From positions 139,887,762 through 139,951,761 of the forward strand of contig NC_085046.1 of the NCBI RefSeq assembly GCF_963662255.1: a stretch of 64,000 nt of DNA, in the 5' to 3' direction. This DNA comes from Cinclus cinclus (taxonomy: Eukaryota > Chordata > Aves > Passeriformes > Cinclidae). The stretch's first letter is position 1; the number at the start of each line of letters is the position of its first letter. Shown here piece by piece: positions 27,383 to 38,794 of the stretch. The notes under the pieces are model-generated. The model saw nothing but the letters and a program-made list of their open reading frames with translations, was not told the origin of the DNA and made no database searches. The translations under genes and the position numbers were made by a program.

Positions 27383-27812
27383 TGATGCCTTAGGATTTTA
27401 TCCTTTATATTTTTCAAATCATGTATTGCATTAGTGCATAACTCTAAACTTCATATAAAGTGTTAACTACTGTCTTCACACTTTGGTCAGACAAAACAAC
27501 ACCTCTGAGCCTGGAACCCAAGGACACCCTACAGCCTCAGGCCCAGAATAAACAAAAATTAACTGGGGGAAAGGGAACTGGGGCAATATGACTTCATGAC
27601 CTGAACCTGTAATTGGAGAATTAACCTCTCATATGCAAATAGACCAAACTTATTTCTGTCTGAAAAATGTGTGACTGTGGTCCACCTTGGGTGTAGCCTC
27701 TGGGAGGCTTTTGACTGCCCAAGGTGTATCTATTGAAGGCCTTTAATAAACACTCATTTTATTCTCTTAACTTTGTCTAGCCTCTGTTCTAGGCAGCCAC
27801 TCCAAGGCATCA
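27383..27812 (+). mobile_element. Well-preserved solo LTR, passerine endogenous retrovirus
   Basis: A 430-bp LTR with a perfect 9-bp terminal inverted repeat (TGATGCCTT at the start, AAGGCATCA at the end). It is flanked on both sides by the direct repeat ATGG (27379-27382 and 27813-27816), a 4-bp target-site duplication. A canonical AATAAA lies at 27745-27750, 62 bp before the end, which fixes the forward orientation. The 3' portion ('tttgtctagcctctgttcta' near 27773) is one I recognise from passerine LTRs. A 4-bp duplication is typical of gammaretrovirus-like (ERV1) integrases. An octamer ATGCAAAT occurs at 27633-27640 in U3. No internal retroviral sequence is adjacent, so this is a solo LTR. 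Clean ends and an intact duplication suggest it is the youngest large insertion in the window. Confidence 0.93.
27745..27750 (+). promoter_or_regulatory. LTR polyadenylation signal AATAAA
   Basis: A canonical AATAAA inside the solo LTR, 62 bp from its 3' border and followed by a T-rich segment. This is the usual position of the signal in R. It could still terminate transcripts that read into the LTR on the forward strand. Confidence 0.75.
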
Positions 27813-28607
27813 ATGGAAAGGCTTCTACGTCTCATGAATGTTTTAATGATCAGCTAAAATGAGTCAAGATACTTTCACCTTTTTTCTATTTATCTCCCTG
27901 GGTGAAAAAGTCACAGATGTCTATCAGGAAACATGATATTATGTTCAGCCAAATAATACAATGCTGACATTCAGTTTGAGCCAGAATGATGATGTGTCAC
28001 ATGTGCACAGCACAGAAAGGAACTTTCTCCAAATCTTCAGTGTGAAATTTTGTGCCCAGAGTTTACAATAATTTTACAATGCTGCATCTCTGAGTGACTC
28101 TGACTGGCAACAGATGATGTGTATTAAACAGTAGATTACATCAACGCTGCCAGATGTTATGCTAACCATGGCTCCTTCCCTTTAAGGAAACTTTGTGTCA
28201 TGTCATGAAACTCCTGACTTGCTTATTTAAACACTGATGAATACATAGCCATGCTACATATCTTGGGTATATCTTTGAATTTTCTCTTCAACCACAAGGA
28301 CTGCAGATGTAAGTGGAGAAGAATATATGGAGTTTTCCACACTAGAAGAATGGGGACTTCCCAAAAAGTATCGTGACAACAGCCAGGTCAGGTGATATGG
28401 AAAGGTTGTTGCAAGTCAGATTGACCAGTCCTGCCTCTGAATTTCAATTTGCTACTGCTTTTGATTATCTGAAATTGACCATTGTGAGAAATTTTAAGCT
28501 TTTTAATATGTTGTCCATTTTCTTCTCTTTCTGTATGGTGCCTTGCACGTGGGAGGGGGGAGTGTCTAGGCGCTCCTAGGTTCAAATTATGACAGTATTT
28601 CTATTCT
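27813..28607. other. Noncoding DNA, nothing recognised
   Basis: Ordinary sequence between the solo LTR and the pentamer array. Short open frames at 28373-28579 (forward) and 28388-28585 (reverse) overlap each other and show no domain. Confidence 0.6.
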
Positions 28608-28757
28608 GGAGAGGAGAGGAGAGGAGAGGAGAGGAGAGGAGAGGAGAGGAGAGGAGAGGAGAGGAGAGGAGAGGAGAGGAGAGGAGAGGAGAGGAGAGGA
28701 GAGGAGAGGAGAGGAGAGGAGAGGAGAGGAGAGGAGAGGAGAGGAGAGGAGAGGAGA
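28608..28757. repeat. (GGAGA)n pentamer array, 30 perfect copies
   Basis: Exactly 150 bp made of 30 uninterrupted GGAGA units, followed by one partial unit. One strand is pure purine and the other pure pyrimidine. Lack of interruptions points to recent expansion or homogenisation. Because the unit contains no stop in any frame, open frames run through it on both strands and translate to repeats such as Gly-Glu-Glu-Arg-Arg or Leu-Leu-Ser-Ser-Pro. These are artefacts of the repeat. The array could also be collapsed or mis-sized in an assembly. Confidence 0.98.
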
Positions 28758-29986
28758 GAGGTTTCCTGTCCACACACAGCATGCACATGATCCGTCCAGT
28801 AAAGAAAAATAGAATCCCAATACCCACCTAGTGATGTCCTCCATGGCAACACTTACCCCAGTGGTGCTACATGAATTTACCTCATCTGGCCTAGTCTGTG
28901 AAGTGAAACAGAGCCCACAAAGGAGACAGAAAGTTAAATCTGGAATGCATTTAGGAGACATTACAGAAAGGAACTAAGCACAGCTGAAATGTAATGAGCA
29001 CTCCAGAAAACCAGCCCAACAGCATTGATTAATTGTGCTCAGCCTTTTTAAAATGAGATCTTCAGAAAATCAGATCATCTCCAAATGGAGAGAAAACAAC
29101 CAGCAATGAATAAAACAGCCAAGACAGTAGTAAGCTAGCTTCTAAAAACTGTTGGGATTTGAAAGAATTATACATAAACTCTGCTATTTAAGTGATTATT
29201 TTAACTGTGGCTCCCCGTGGGTCTGATCCAAAGCTGACAAAGTCATCATCTGGGAACAAAGGCCTGTGGCTCCATTCTGAACTGGTGTGCAGTGAGCTCT
29301 GCTGTATATGTGCCCCATAAATTACATCCCCACAATTTTCTTACTAGCAAGGATGAGAAACATTGCCAAGGCTGAAGATCTGAGAAAGAAAAAATGTTGC
29401 TTATGGCTGTTCATTGATACAGCAAGATGCAATGATAAAACCTAAGTAAAAAAAATTTAGAATAAATCTCTGAAAAAAAAATATTTAATAGTGTATGTCA
29501 GACTCTTAAATATCCTCCCAATACCAGAGAGAAAAATTTCCCAAAGTATTAAGAACCAGAATAGACAAGAAATTTGCCAATATGCTGCCAACAATAATTC
29601 TTCTCAATGGAGTGAGTGGTCTGAAGGGGTGCTTTCTCAAACTTTTGTGACATGGTTATATATGACCCATCTCCCAGATGGGTTTCAAGAGAAACTCACA
29701 TCTTCTCCAAGGACTGCTGTTGCCTCTAATTTTGGAGGCCAGTTTCAAGAATTTGGCTTCCCTGCACACCATTTTATAGCACAGAGATGACAATCTGCTG
29801 CTGCTCCTTGGCTGCTGCTTAGAGTGGTAAGCCCTGAGAAACCCTGCATTTCCCTTACTACCATGGGCACGCATCATTGATTCATTAGCTAACGTGCCAT
29901 GCTGGCACATTAAAGCCTCACAACCTTTTCCAGCACTCCTAGCATATCTCAAGCCAACTTTGGCACCCAAGTTGCACACTCCCCTT
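28758..29986. other. Noncoding DNA, nothing recognised
   Basis: No element recognised. Open frames at 29491-29790 (forward) and 29656-29997 (reverse, 113 codons) overlap on opposite strands and show no known domain. Confidence 0.55.
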
Positions 29987-30570
29987 TGCTGGTGCACTGG
30001 TAGAGGATGGAATAGTTATTTTTCTTCATAGTAGCTCATATGGTGCTATGTTTTAGATTTGTGCTTGAAAGCAGTGTTGATGACACCCTGATGTTTTTGT
30101 TATTGCTGAGCAGGGCTTACACAGCATCACAGACTTTTCTGCTGCTCATGCTGCCCTGACAGCAAGGAGGCTGAGGGTACACCAGGAGTTGAGAGGGAGC
30201 ACAGCCAAGACAGCTGAGCCAACTGACCAAAAGGATATTCTATACCATACAGCACCATGCTAAGCATCTAAACCTGGGGAAAGAGGGAGGAAAAAGGCAA
30301 TGTTTAAAGGTATGGTATTTTGTCTTCCCAAGTAACCACTGCACATAATGAAGCCCTGCATTCCTGGAAATGATATCTTTCTGCAGGTGGGAAGTGGCAA
30401 AAAAATTCCTTGATTTACCTTGCATTGCTTACTTGTATGCACAGCCTTTGATTTACTTATGAATTTTTCTTACTTTTACCCTTTCAATTCTCTCCCCCAA
30501 CCCACTGAGGGAAGAGTGAGCAAGCAACCCAGTGGAACTGAGCTGTCTACCAGCACTAAAACCCAGTAAC
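29987..30570 (+). mobile_element. Old solo LTR of a widespread avian endogenous retrovirus
   Basis: About 584 bp that follows, start to end, an LTR family I recognise across birds. Landmarks appear in the right order: 'tttttcttcatagtag' near 30018, 'tgctgagcagggcttacaca' near 30104, 'ggatattctataccatac' near 30233, 'gtcttcccaagtaaccac' near 30322, and 'caattctctcccccaaccca' near 30484. The TATA box of the family is decayed to CATCTAAA here (30264-30271). Orientation is forward because the promoter-like part precedes the U5-like part. The ends are approximate and no target duplication is visible. Internal viral genes are absent. Many substitutions mark it as much older than the LTR at 27.4 kb. 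Confidence 0.87.
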
Positions 30571-30935
30571 TAGTTATTCTGTTCTGAGCCAGAAAGGGTG
30601 TCACTCCACCCAATGATCAGAGTCCCCATCAGTGTCCCTAATGAGCATTGCAGGAAATAAAAGAACATGGGGACAATTGTTTTCTGGGAGAATACCAATT
30701 TTAAAATAAAAAGCAGATTATAAACTTCAAACACGTGTGACAATCTTTGTGAGAACAGGAAATCTTGGTAATAACCATCAATACCATGGATAGAAACTTC
30801 TATGTCATACAGACACAGCAGATTACAAAAGAGGCAGCAAAACACAGTAATGCAGCAAGAACATTTTGGGGCCATTTCCATGCTTATCCACTATCATGGT
30901 GCCCACAGTTCCTATTATAGACATTAGGCACATAT
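30571..30935. other. Noncoding spacer between LTR and CR1
   Basis: About 365 bp without a recognised element. A 103-codon reverse open frame (30570-30881) has no known domain. Confidence 0.6.
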
Positions 30936-31319
30936 CTGTAGGGCTTATGCCAGCCTGAAAAAGAGAAGGCTTTGGGGTGACCTAATTGTAGCCTTCCATA
31001 ACCTACAAGAAACATGGAGAGAGGTTGTTCATAAGGGCATGAAGTGACAAGACAAGAGGGAATGGCTTTACTCTGGAAGAGGGTAGGTTTCAGTTAAATA
31101 TTCGGGAGAAATATCTTCACCCTTAGAATTGTGAGGCACTGGAACACGTCACCCATAGCAGTTGTGGATGCCCCATCCCTGGAAGTTTTCAAAGCCAGAT
31201 TGGACAGGGTTCTGAAAAACCTGGTATAGTGGAAGAGGGTCTGATGATTGCAGAGAGCTTAGAACTAGAAGATCTTTGTGGTTCCTTCTAACCCATGACA
31301 TTTTTATGATTCTGTGGTA
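30936..31319 (+). mobile_element. CR1 LINE fragment, 3' end, forward strand
   Basis: A 5'-truncated CR1 3' end. Landmarks in order are 'gccagcctgaaaaagagaag' near 30949, 'gacaagacaagagggaatgg' near 31046, 'gtggatgccccatccctgga' near 31164, 'cagattggacagggttctga' near 31196, and 'gttccttctaaccca' near 31281. It ends in the remnant tail 'atgattctgtgg'. It has no coding capacity. The reading direction is opposite to the small CR1 piece about 520 bp downstream, so the two come from separate insertions. Confidence 0.92.
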
Positions 31320-31837
31320 CTTTCCCTCTGTAGTTACAGGAAAAGAGGCACCTTCAAAAGGAAAGTCATGCTATAGCAATCACCAAAGACTTTTGTGACT
31401 CTCCCTTGACTTGTATATCAATTTAGCATGTTAATTGGGGCATTACAACAGGTATTTCAAGTTAGATGGCCAAAAGCAGACCAGGAGGGGCAGGTAGGCT
31501 ACTGTAGACATTCAAGATGATGAACTCAAAAGAAAGAACTGTCCTTAGACCACCTAAAGGTGTTTGATATCTGTCAAAGTGAAGAAACATTCATGGCCAT
31601 TTCATTAGGAACCTGCCCTCATGGTTAAGCCAGTGTCAACCCTCTACAACTCTCCAAAATGGATCACTTATGGTGGATATAATATAGGAACCACAGCTAC
31701 AGAATATGCAACTGCTTTGGACTTTGGGCCCATCAAGATGATGAACGGAGATCTCCATATGTTGATGGAGACCACAGCTTCCACTGCCTTCAAGCAAGAA
31801 AAGCTATTTTGGTCTTCCACATCTCACCTGCAAATTG
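31320..31837. other. Noncoding spacer between two CR1 pieces
   Basis: No element recognised. A 147-codon forward open frame (31621-32064) starts here and runs into the next CR1 fragment; its translation has no known domain and it is not called as a gene. Confidence 0.6.
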
Positions 31838-31955
31838 GTCATCAACATGGACTCGCCATGTCTTTGTTGTGTTGGGATCCCAGAGCTGGACACGGTACTA
31901 CAGGTGAGATATCACAAGAGCAGAGTAGAGGGGGCTGCAAGCATGCACTGCCACT
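31838..31955 (-). mobile_element. CR1 LINE fragment, internal 3' portion, reverse strand
   Basis: A short piece of CR1 on the reverse strand. On the given strand 'gttgggatcccagagctgga', then 'cacggtactacaggtgagat' and 'cacaagagcagagtagaggg' (31870-31932) match the CR1 segment just upstream of the 3' terminal region. The following 'gggctgcaagcatgcactgcc' matches a segment that normally lies about 60-80 bp further along, so an internal deletion is inferred. The 3' tail is missing, so this is a broken fragment and not a typical 5'-truncated insertion. Borders are approximate. Confidence 0.8.
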
Positions 31956-34502
31956 TCCTCCCTTCCCCATGCACAGCTCACACAGAACCCTACTTGCTCT
32001 GGTTTCAGCAGCTTTGCTAAAACATTGCTCTGTGTTTTCCAGCTCATGCTCTGCATTGCATTAACAGACTCTACTCTAAACAACCAGCTTATTCTGCTCT
32101 CCCTCCTGGGAATCACTCTGTGGGTATATGAAGGTCTCACGGCCAGACAATTTATCATTTAAATGCAGTATCCCATGATCATGCCGGCAGTAAGTGAAAC
32201 TATGATACATAACTGTTGAAAAGACTCAGACCTTCATCTCACTACATTGGGTGAGAATTAATTCAAAGACTGTAAGCAATCAACATGTGGCATTGTTCTA
32301 ATAAATATTCAAAATGACAACCATAAGGTCCAGCCTATACCAGGAAAGCAAATGTCCATACAAATTTTCTGTGGTAAGCACTCTCTGCACTTAATATATC
32401 CCTAGAGGCTACTGTTGTCATTACTTCATGTTCCAGTTATTTTGAGTTTTTCCACTTCTATACACTTCTTCACTAAATTCCTGTGATTCACTGAAGCCCT
32501 GTGAACATAACTATCCACTGCACAACTTCAAGGGATGTCTAAGGCACAGATACACTGCACACTATAACATGGGAGCAGCATTATGGGTTCATTCCTATTA
32601 GAGCACAGGCATTTTGCAGAAGAGTCTTTCTAGTTCTGTAGGATTTGTATAAGCATTTGGCATTCTGTTTTGTCCCAGTGATACCTGGGTAATGAATTCT
32701 TCTGGCTTTGAAATGGATCTTATTGGTCATCTTAAATTTTTACCATCTGTAGCAGCAACATTAAGATTTGTAGAAAATTTGCAGCAAAAAGCCATAGCAT
32801 CCCAGGGGGATAACTCATAACACCTCAGCTCTCCTTCACACTTGGGAACAGCAGCATGTAATGCACTCACACAGAGAAATAAAAGGCTATTCAGTTACTT
32901 AAATACTGAGAATCTCATGTTGTTTTGCAAAGGTACATCCATCAATATCAATTGAACACAAGGGAAGATAGGCTAGAAGTTTAAACATTACGTGAAACCT
33001 GGGAGACCTGGAGGAATATCTGCAAATACCATGTCTAAGAACAAAAAATCCAATTCATCTGTAATCAAAGAACAGAAAAATTATCTCAGGTGGACCTGTC
33101 CCCAAACTTTTAGGTTTCATACGGAAATTGAGAATTGCACTGGAAGTCACAAAAAAAGAATCCTCAAAAAGGAAGATATTATGCATCAAACTTTCTATCT
33201 ACTTACTTTCTATGAAAAGTGTGATTCAAGATATTTCTGCTAAGTCTGTATGAGTGCAGTGGTGTGACAGCAGCAGAAACAAGAGCAGATCAAAGCACTC
33301 TTTTTTATCCTAAACAGGCATGGCTTGAGTTCACCATGATATGGAGCAAGAGTAGATGCAAACTTGTACCAAGTTTTTTCACAGACTGTCTTCTGGAAGA
33401 GAGAATAGCTAGTCTCTTAATTTCACAAATCAGAAACCAAAGATGCATTCTCAACTATATGTTTGTGTTTAAAATATCTGATACACACACAAGATATAGA
33501 ATGACGTCACATGCACAAAGAATCTTCTGTGCATGATCCCATGCAGGAAAAGTCTACCACGTATAAGATAAATCCTGTAATATGACAAAACTTACAGTCA
33601 CCGTGGAGAAAATAGATTGGATAAAGAAGAGCAGTAATAAGGGTATAGCAATTATAGATGTACCTTTGTATGCCTGGGAAAAAAGCCCTGTAACTTTCAC
33701 AAAATACTCAAATTTGCAAAAAATCAAGGGTAGTTTCAGCAGCCTAGTTCTGAAAGCACCTTGGTATCACAAATGCCAAATAGTTTAGAAAAACAAAGTT
33801 TTTTTCTGTAGGGGTCTGAACCAGAAAAATGTTCCTCAATATTTTTTTCATTTGGATGATCTCCTAGCTCTACCCACACATTGTACTCTTAATCCTGCTG
33901 TGCAGTTTAGCTAAGGAGGCCACAGAGATTGCATTACATGGGGTGAACTCCAGAATTTGTGGGGAAAGACATGAACTTTGCCATATTGGTGATGTGGGCT
34001 TAGACTTAAAATGAAGTCAGTTATTCTTGCTGGGGGACATTTCCTTTTTTTACCCATCACAACCATTTTAAAATAGCTTTCTAAGACTCACAGAATTTCT
34101 CCATATTTGCTATTTTAAAACAGATGCTTCTTTACACAGACTGAAACAAGATCTATTTTTTAAAAATACATCATTGTCCTTGAGTTTCTGTCTAAAATTA
34201 TCTGTCTGCACGATGGCAGAAATTCTGCCCCAAACACTGTTTGTGACTGGGTGATCATGGTTAAGCCAGGATGAAGACTTATCCTCCAGAGCAGTTTGTA
34301 AAAGCTTTTTCTTTCACACCATGAACACAACAATCTCGTTGTTCAGGTCTAAGGATTTGAATCACAGATATTTGAACCAAAAAAAGCATATTCCTCAAAA
34401 AATGGCTTTCAGCTTTTATCTACCATGAAGCATGCCTGCACTGCTCTCTGCAGGCCTGGGTAAAGCAAGTCCTGAAGCCAGGTTTGGCTATGGACAAAGG
34501 CT
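31956..34502. other. Noncoding DNA, nothing recognised
   Basis: About 2.5 kb without a recognised element. Forward open frames at 32992-33243, 33264-33536 and 33582-33788 follow each other but are in unrelated frames, show no known domain and have AT-rich composition like their surroundings. Confidence 0.55.
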
Positions 34503-34527
34503 GGACCATAACCTTTCGTTATGGTCC
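34503..34527. repeat. Perfect 10-bp inverted repeat (hairpin)
   Basis: GGACCATAAC (34503-34512) is followed by a 5-base loop CTTTC and its exact complement GTTATGGTCC (34518-34527). A 10-bp perfect stem with a short loop could extrude or fold in RNA, but 25 bp is short and no longer precursor-like arms are evident. The function is unknown. Confidence 0.85.
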
Positions 34528-37500
34528 TCGCCTGGGCAGATGCAACATCTCAATTAGGTACACATAGATCAGCAGATGATCTGGAAACCCACTTCAGACC
34601 ATAAAAAGATGGCATGAGTTCTAGAAATGTTTAACACAAAATAAGCAGCCCAGTAGATTACGAAGAATCAGTCTGGTTTAACTACTTCAGCCTGTGAATC
34701 TTTGCTAAACCAAGCATGTGCTACTTTCTAACCTAAGCAAGCACCTCACTGACTTGGGTGTTTCCAAATAAATCTGGAGCTTGAAAAAGTTAATGCTGGA
34801 CTACTCAGGCAGCAACCTTAGACCATGAATACTTAGAGACCATGGCCATGTCCATTTTAAACCAAAAAGGATTATGATCAGGTACCTCTTAGATTAAAAA
34901 ACTTGGGACCATGACTTGCTTAGACTTAAATGTAGCTCTAAATCTAAAATGTAAAAAATAAAACTATTTCTTTTCTGCTTACACTGTAGCTAACATAAGG
35001 AACAGCAGACTTCAAAAGTACAAGGAAATATAGTCTAGATATCACAAAGTATGTTATGACTTTGGGGCTACTTAAGACCTAGAATAAACTAGAGACTTAA
35101 CTATACTGTGCAGGGAAACTTGTGATATTAGCAGAGCTCAGTGAAAACAGCAACAACAATGACAACAAAACTCCAGAAGCAACTAATCACACTCTGAAAT
35201 AGTGTCTGTCAATATTTCATTAAAATCCAGCCTCTGGGGCTACCTGAAACCTCTGAACCCCACATCTGGTCCTTAGCAGTCACACTGAGGCTCCTCTGGT
35301 GAGGTCACACCATGGTGATAAACACCTCAAGGTCTGCAGTGGGCACCCATGCCTCCCACACAGGAGTTACTGCTGCACAGGTCACTGGAGAAACGGGAAG
35401 CAAATAACATAAACAAACTCCATTTAATTTTATGACTCCTAGTTGATGTGTATATTTGGGGTTCAAGCTTATTCTCCTTCCAGGTGTGCTCTGTCTCCAG
35501 GATCCAACCAAGTCTTTGAAGCAAGTTGAGAACTTACCTTTTCCTTGTTTTTCCTTTCCCCCATCCCAGTCTGTTAAGTATTACCCCATGACCTTTCACT
35601 GATTGGCTTCAATTAAGAGCATGGATTTCCTCTTCCTGAACCAAAGTCAGGTTACAGTGCAAGAATAATAAAGGCAAAATGAATGTTTTGCAGTCATCCA
35701 TGTACAGTCCCCTGACAGTATTTGGAGTAAAACTTTACTTGGAACTCCCACATTTCAAGAGCCTCAAGACACAAATTTTCTGATTTGGAAATCTCAGTGC
35801 TTCTCTGCAGAAAAAAATTTCTGTGTCTTTGTTTTTCTTTTTGTTTTTTTTCTTCTTTTACTTTTTCATTTTCTATAAATAAAAAGGCAATTCTGATGGA
35901 GGGGCATTAAGGAAAAACTTATTGGTTTTGCTTAAGCTCAAGCAAAACTGGACAAATTTTGGACACTTTGATTAATATGAAGTTTTACAGCACATACCCT
36001 GTACATTTTGATCATAATGAAGGATTAGTTGCATTTCAGCAGTGACATATGGACCCAGGTAGGATCAGGGGCCTTTATTAGCTGTCAGCTGCTGAAAATT
36101 AAATAAAAACCCTTGCTCCTTCACTGAAGATTATTCTACACAAAATCTCCCAGCTTCCATTAATTTATTACAAAATAATATTATCCTGAAGTGAAAGGGG
36201 TTTTTTTAATGTGAAGATTGTGTTTTATTCTGGGTTCTATTTAATATGAAGTGGTGGCTGTATTTTGTTGATGCTGTTGAGGTATCAATTTTTTGTTTCA
36301 TGTGAGTCTTTATTTTGCTTTCTTTTTTATTTTATTTTAGTCACATTCTTCCTGGCAGCATGCACCTCATGGCATGCCATAGTATTCATCCTTTGCAAGA
36401 AAAATCTTTGGACCATGGTAATCTGTGCAGAGAAAATGCTCATGCACTGAAATTTACGACTAAAATTTGATAAGGAGATTTAGCTTGTAGTTCTCAAACC
36501 AAACCCCTCTCACCTTTTAGCACCAAAAGCCAACTTTTGTGCTTCTCAGTACTACTAGAAGATGTTTGTATATAAACCTAAGTGTTTTATATAAAACTTT
36601 TTCTCAGCAAGTCAGAAAGCAGCTGCACATAAAGGCTCCCAGTCATTCTTTATTTAAGCACCACTCTCAGTATGCCTTTAATATAAGGAAGGTAGGTTTA
36701 CAGCATAAAACATCACCATACAGACTTCCTGCAACACTGAAGGTTGACCCAAGCATCACATTTCAGGGCTGAGGGCTAAAGGATTTCATTCATTTTCAAA
36801 AGACCATTGCTCTGTCTAACTGGAGGGCAACAAAGTTTATATGACTTTCTCAAGTTGAAAGGCACGAGACGTCACAAGCGTCAGTCTGCATCTGACAACT
36901 ACTGACATAACCAAAAGCCCTCATGAAAGCAAATCAAACAAATGATGGCTATTTGGAAAAGTTATTTAACTTAATCTTGCTCCACTGTAAAAATTGGATG
37001 ACATCCAAGTTTCTGGGGCTATGGTGGGTTCCACAATCACTCTTTTACGGGGCACAATCAACTTATCAAAAATGATCCTAACTAATTATTTATAATACTG
37101 GCTTTCAGACGGTGTTGGTTTTCCTCGGGTTTGAAACCCAGCCAACACTATATTGCTTCCGTCTACCACCAGGCTTCCCCTGCAGAGGGAATTTCATACA
37201 CTTTAGAATGGAGGAGACAAAACAGTTTCTCCTGAGCTCAGGAAAGGCCACTGTCTTTTTTAGATCAGTCTGTTCCATTTTAAATATTTCATCCAAGAAA
37301 ATTTAAAGTCTGTCATGAAATTTATGATGTCCTACTGGACAAATATTTTCCTTTACTTCATAAGGCACTGGCTACTGTAATATAACAAAGTGAAAATTGC
37401 TTTCCAGGGAAACATGTAGAGATTTATCAGAGATACCTCATTTAATCACAATCCAGTAAGCCAGACACAGTCAGTCATCTTTGGCAAGTCAAAGGGTGTG

Positions 37501-38379
37501 GGTTAAATTATAATTTAAGCCTTTATCAGGGCTGTTGTTAAAGACTTTTTGACAATGAAGTATGAAGCATCAGACCCCTAACAGGAAATTATGAAAATAT
37601 TTATATGAGCTGTATGCGCACCTTGTAAGCATCAGAGCAATTGAAAAATTCAGTGACAAAAAAGTGCTGGATAGGTGCAATTCATTCTAGTTCTCAAGGA
37701 ATGTGCATAACTGGGAACTGCTGGTCTTCAGCTGTAAAAATATTCTCTTCTGTTACACAGCAAATAACCATACAGACTTCGAAAGTCAGGGACCTTCTGT
37801 AACCTCAAGCAGCAAAGCCCTCTGCACACCAAGGAAATCCTTGCACTGACAAGCCAGACCAACAGATGAGGGACAGTTTACACCAACTGGCCAGACATTC
37901 CACGTGCTGGAAGGCTGCAGGATGATCAAATACTGAGATGTCTGTGTTAGGTGAGAATGCACTGTCAGGAGGAGCATGGTAGGAAAAGACAGGGGCCATT
38001 GCCCTTGAGTGTAAAGGTGGCAGCACTAATTGGCCATGAGGATGGGAACAGTGTTTTGTTAGGGAAGTAGTCAAGCTTGTTATTAAGTTCAAATCTTTAA
38101 TAGCTCACTAATTCTTTTGAGTCTACAGCCTGCTTTGTAATTACTTTTAAAATCTGTATGCTTCTCTGCCTATTAGAGCAAGACCAACCTGCCAGGGCCA
38201 CTCTCCCCAGCACACAAGCAAGATCAGCAGTTTTATCAGTTCCCTCTGTGACACAGAATTTAAAAAGAGCAAGGCTGGTTCATTGGCTCAGAAGACAAGC
38301 ATCACAGCATGACTTCCTCCTACAGGGGGAAACTCTCTCCCTTCCAAAACCAAGCCAGCCTCATCCTTAAGGCTTGTGT
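34528..38379. other. Noncoding DNA, nothing recognised
   Basis: About 3.9 kb of AT-rich DNA. The words GACCAT and ACCATA recur around 34600-34920, close to the hairpin, but no clear repeat unit results. T-rich runs occur near 35830-35870 and 36310-36335. Short open frames show no domain. Confidence 0.55.
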
Positions 38380-38794
38380 AAGGAGAGCATCTGTTCAGGG
38401 CGCTTCCTCCGACCCTTCCTGGGCATTATTGGACAATGCTAAAGGCACCGGCCAAAGATCTCCTGGGGGCATATGAGCAGGCAGAAAGGATGGCCCCCGT
38501 GAGAGCTCAAAGCCCAGCTTAGAAGAGGCACACAGATGCACTCCCGGGCTCTGCGATGCCCCTTTTGTAAAAACCAGGGCAGCGCCCTAAGCCTGAACAG
38601 GTAAGGAGCTCTCGGCCAGCCCAGGTGTGTCTGCACCAAAACATGCAGCAGCGCTGGCACGTTCGGGCTGTGTTCAGGGCGTCAGCTCGGCCCTGGATAC
38701 ATGTCAGAGGACCTGGAGTGCCACCTTCTGGCACCCTGTCCCCGCACATTCCCAGCAGGAGCAGGAAGGCAGCCCATATGTGGGGCAGCGAGGG
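38380..38794. other. CpG-rich, GC-rich patch
   Basis: This 415-bp stretch is clearly richer in GC and in CpG dinucleotides (about 15 by eye) than the rest of the window, where CpG is scarce. It directly precedes a long CA-rich array. It could be a small CpG island, a decayed exon or simply recombination-biased DNA near a minisatellite. Overlapping open frames on both strands (38439-38660, 38519-38845, 38625-38972) are composition effects. No exon with clear splice sites was identified. Confidence 0.5.
38719..38731 (-). promoter_or_regulatory. CTCF-like motif (tentative)
   Basis: The complement of this site reads CCAGAAGGTGGCA, which fits the CTCF core pattern at all but one position (A where C or T is usual at the fifth base). 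The forward strand also forms a 6-bp inverted repeat, GTGCCA/TGGCAC. A single match of this length is weak evidence. Confidence 0.25.

Noticed and set aside
28582..28961. Overlapping open frames with Leu-Leu-Ser-Ser-Pro or Gly-Glu-Glu-Arg-Arg repeats on both strands
   Set aside because: The GGAGA pentamer has no stop codon in any frame, so the frames stay open automatically. There is no coding evidence outside the array.
31621..32064. 147-codon forward frame
   Set aside because: It runs through a reverse-strand CR1 fragment and has no recognised domain.
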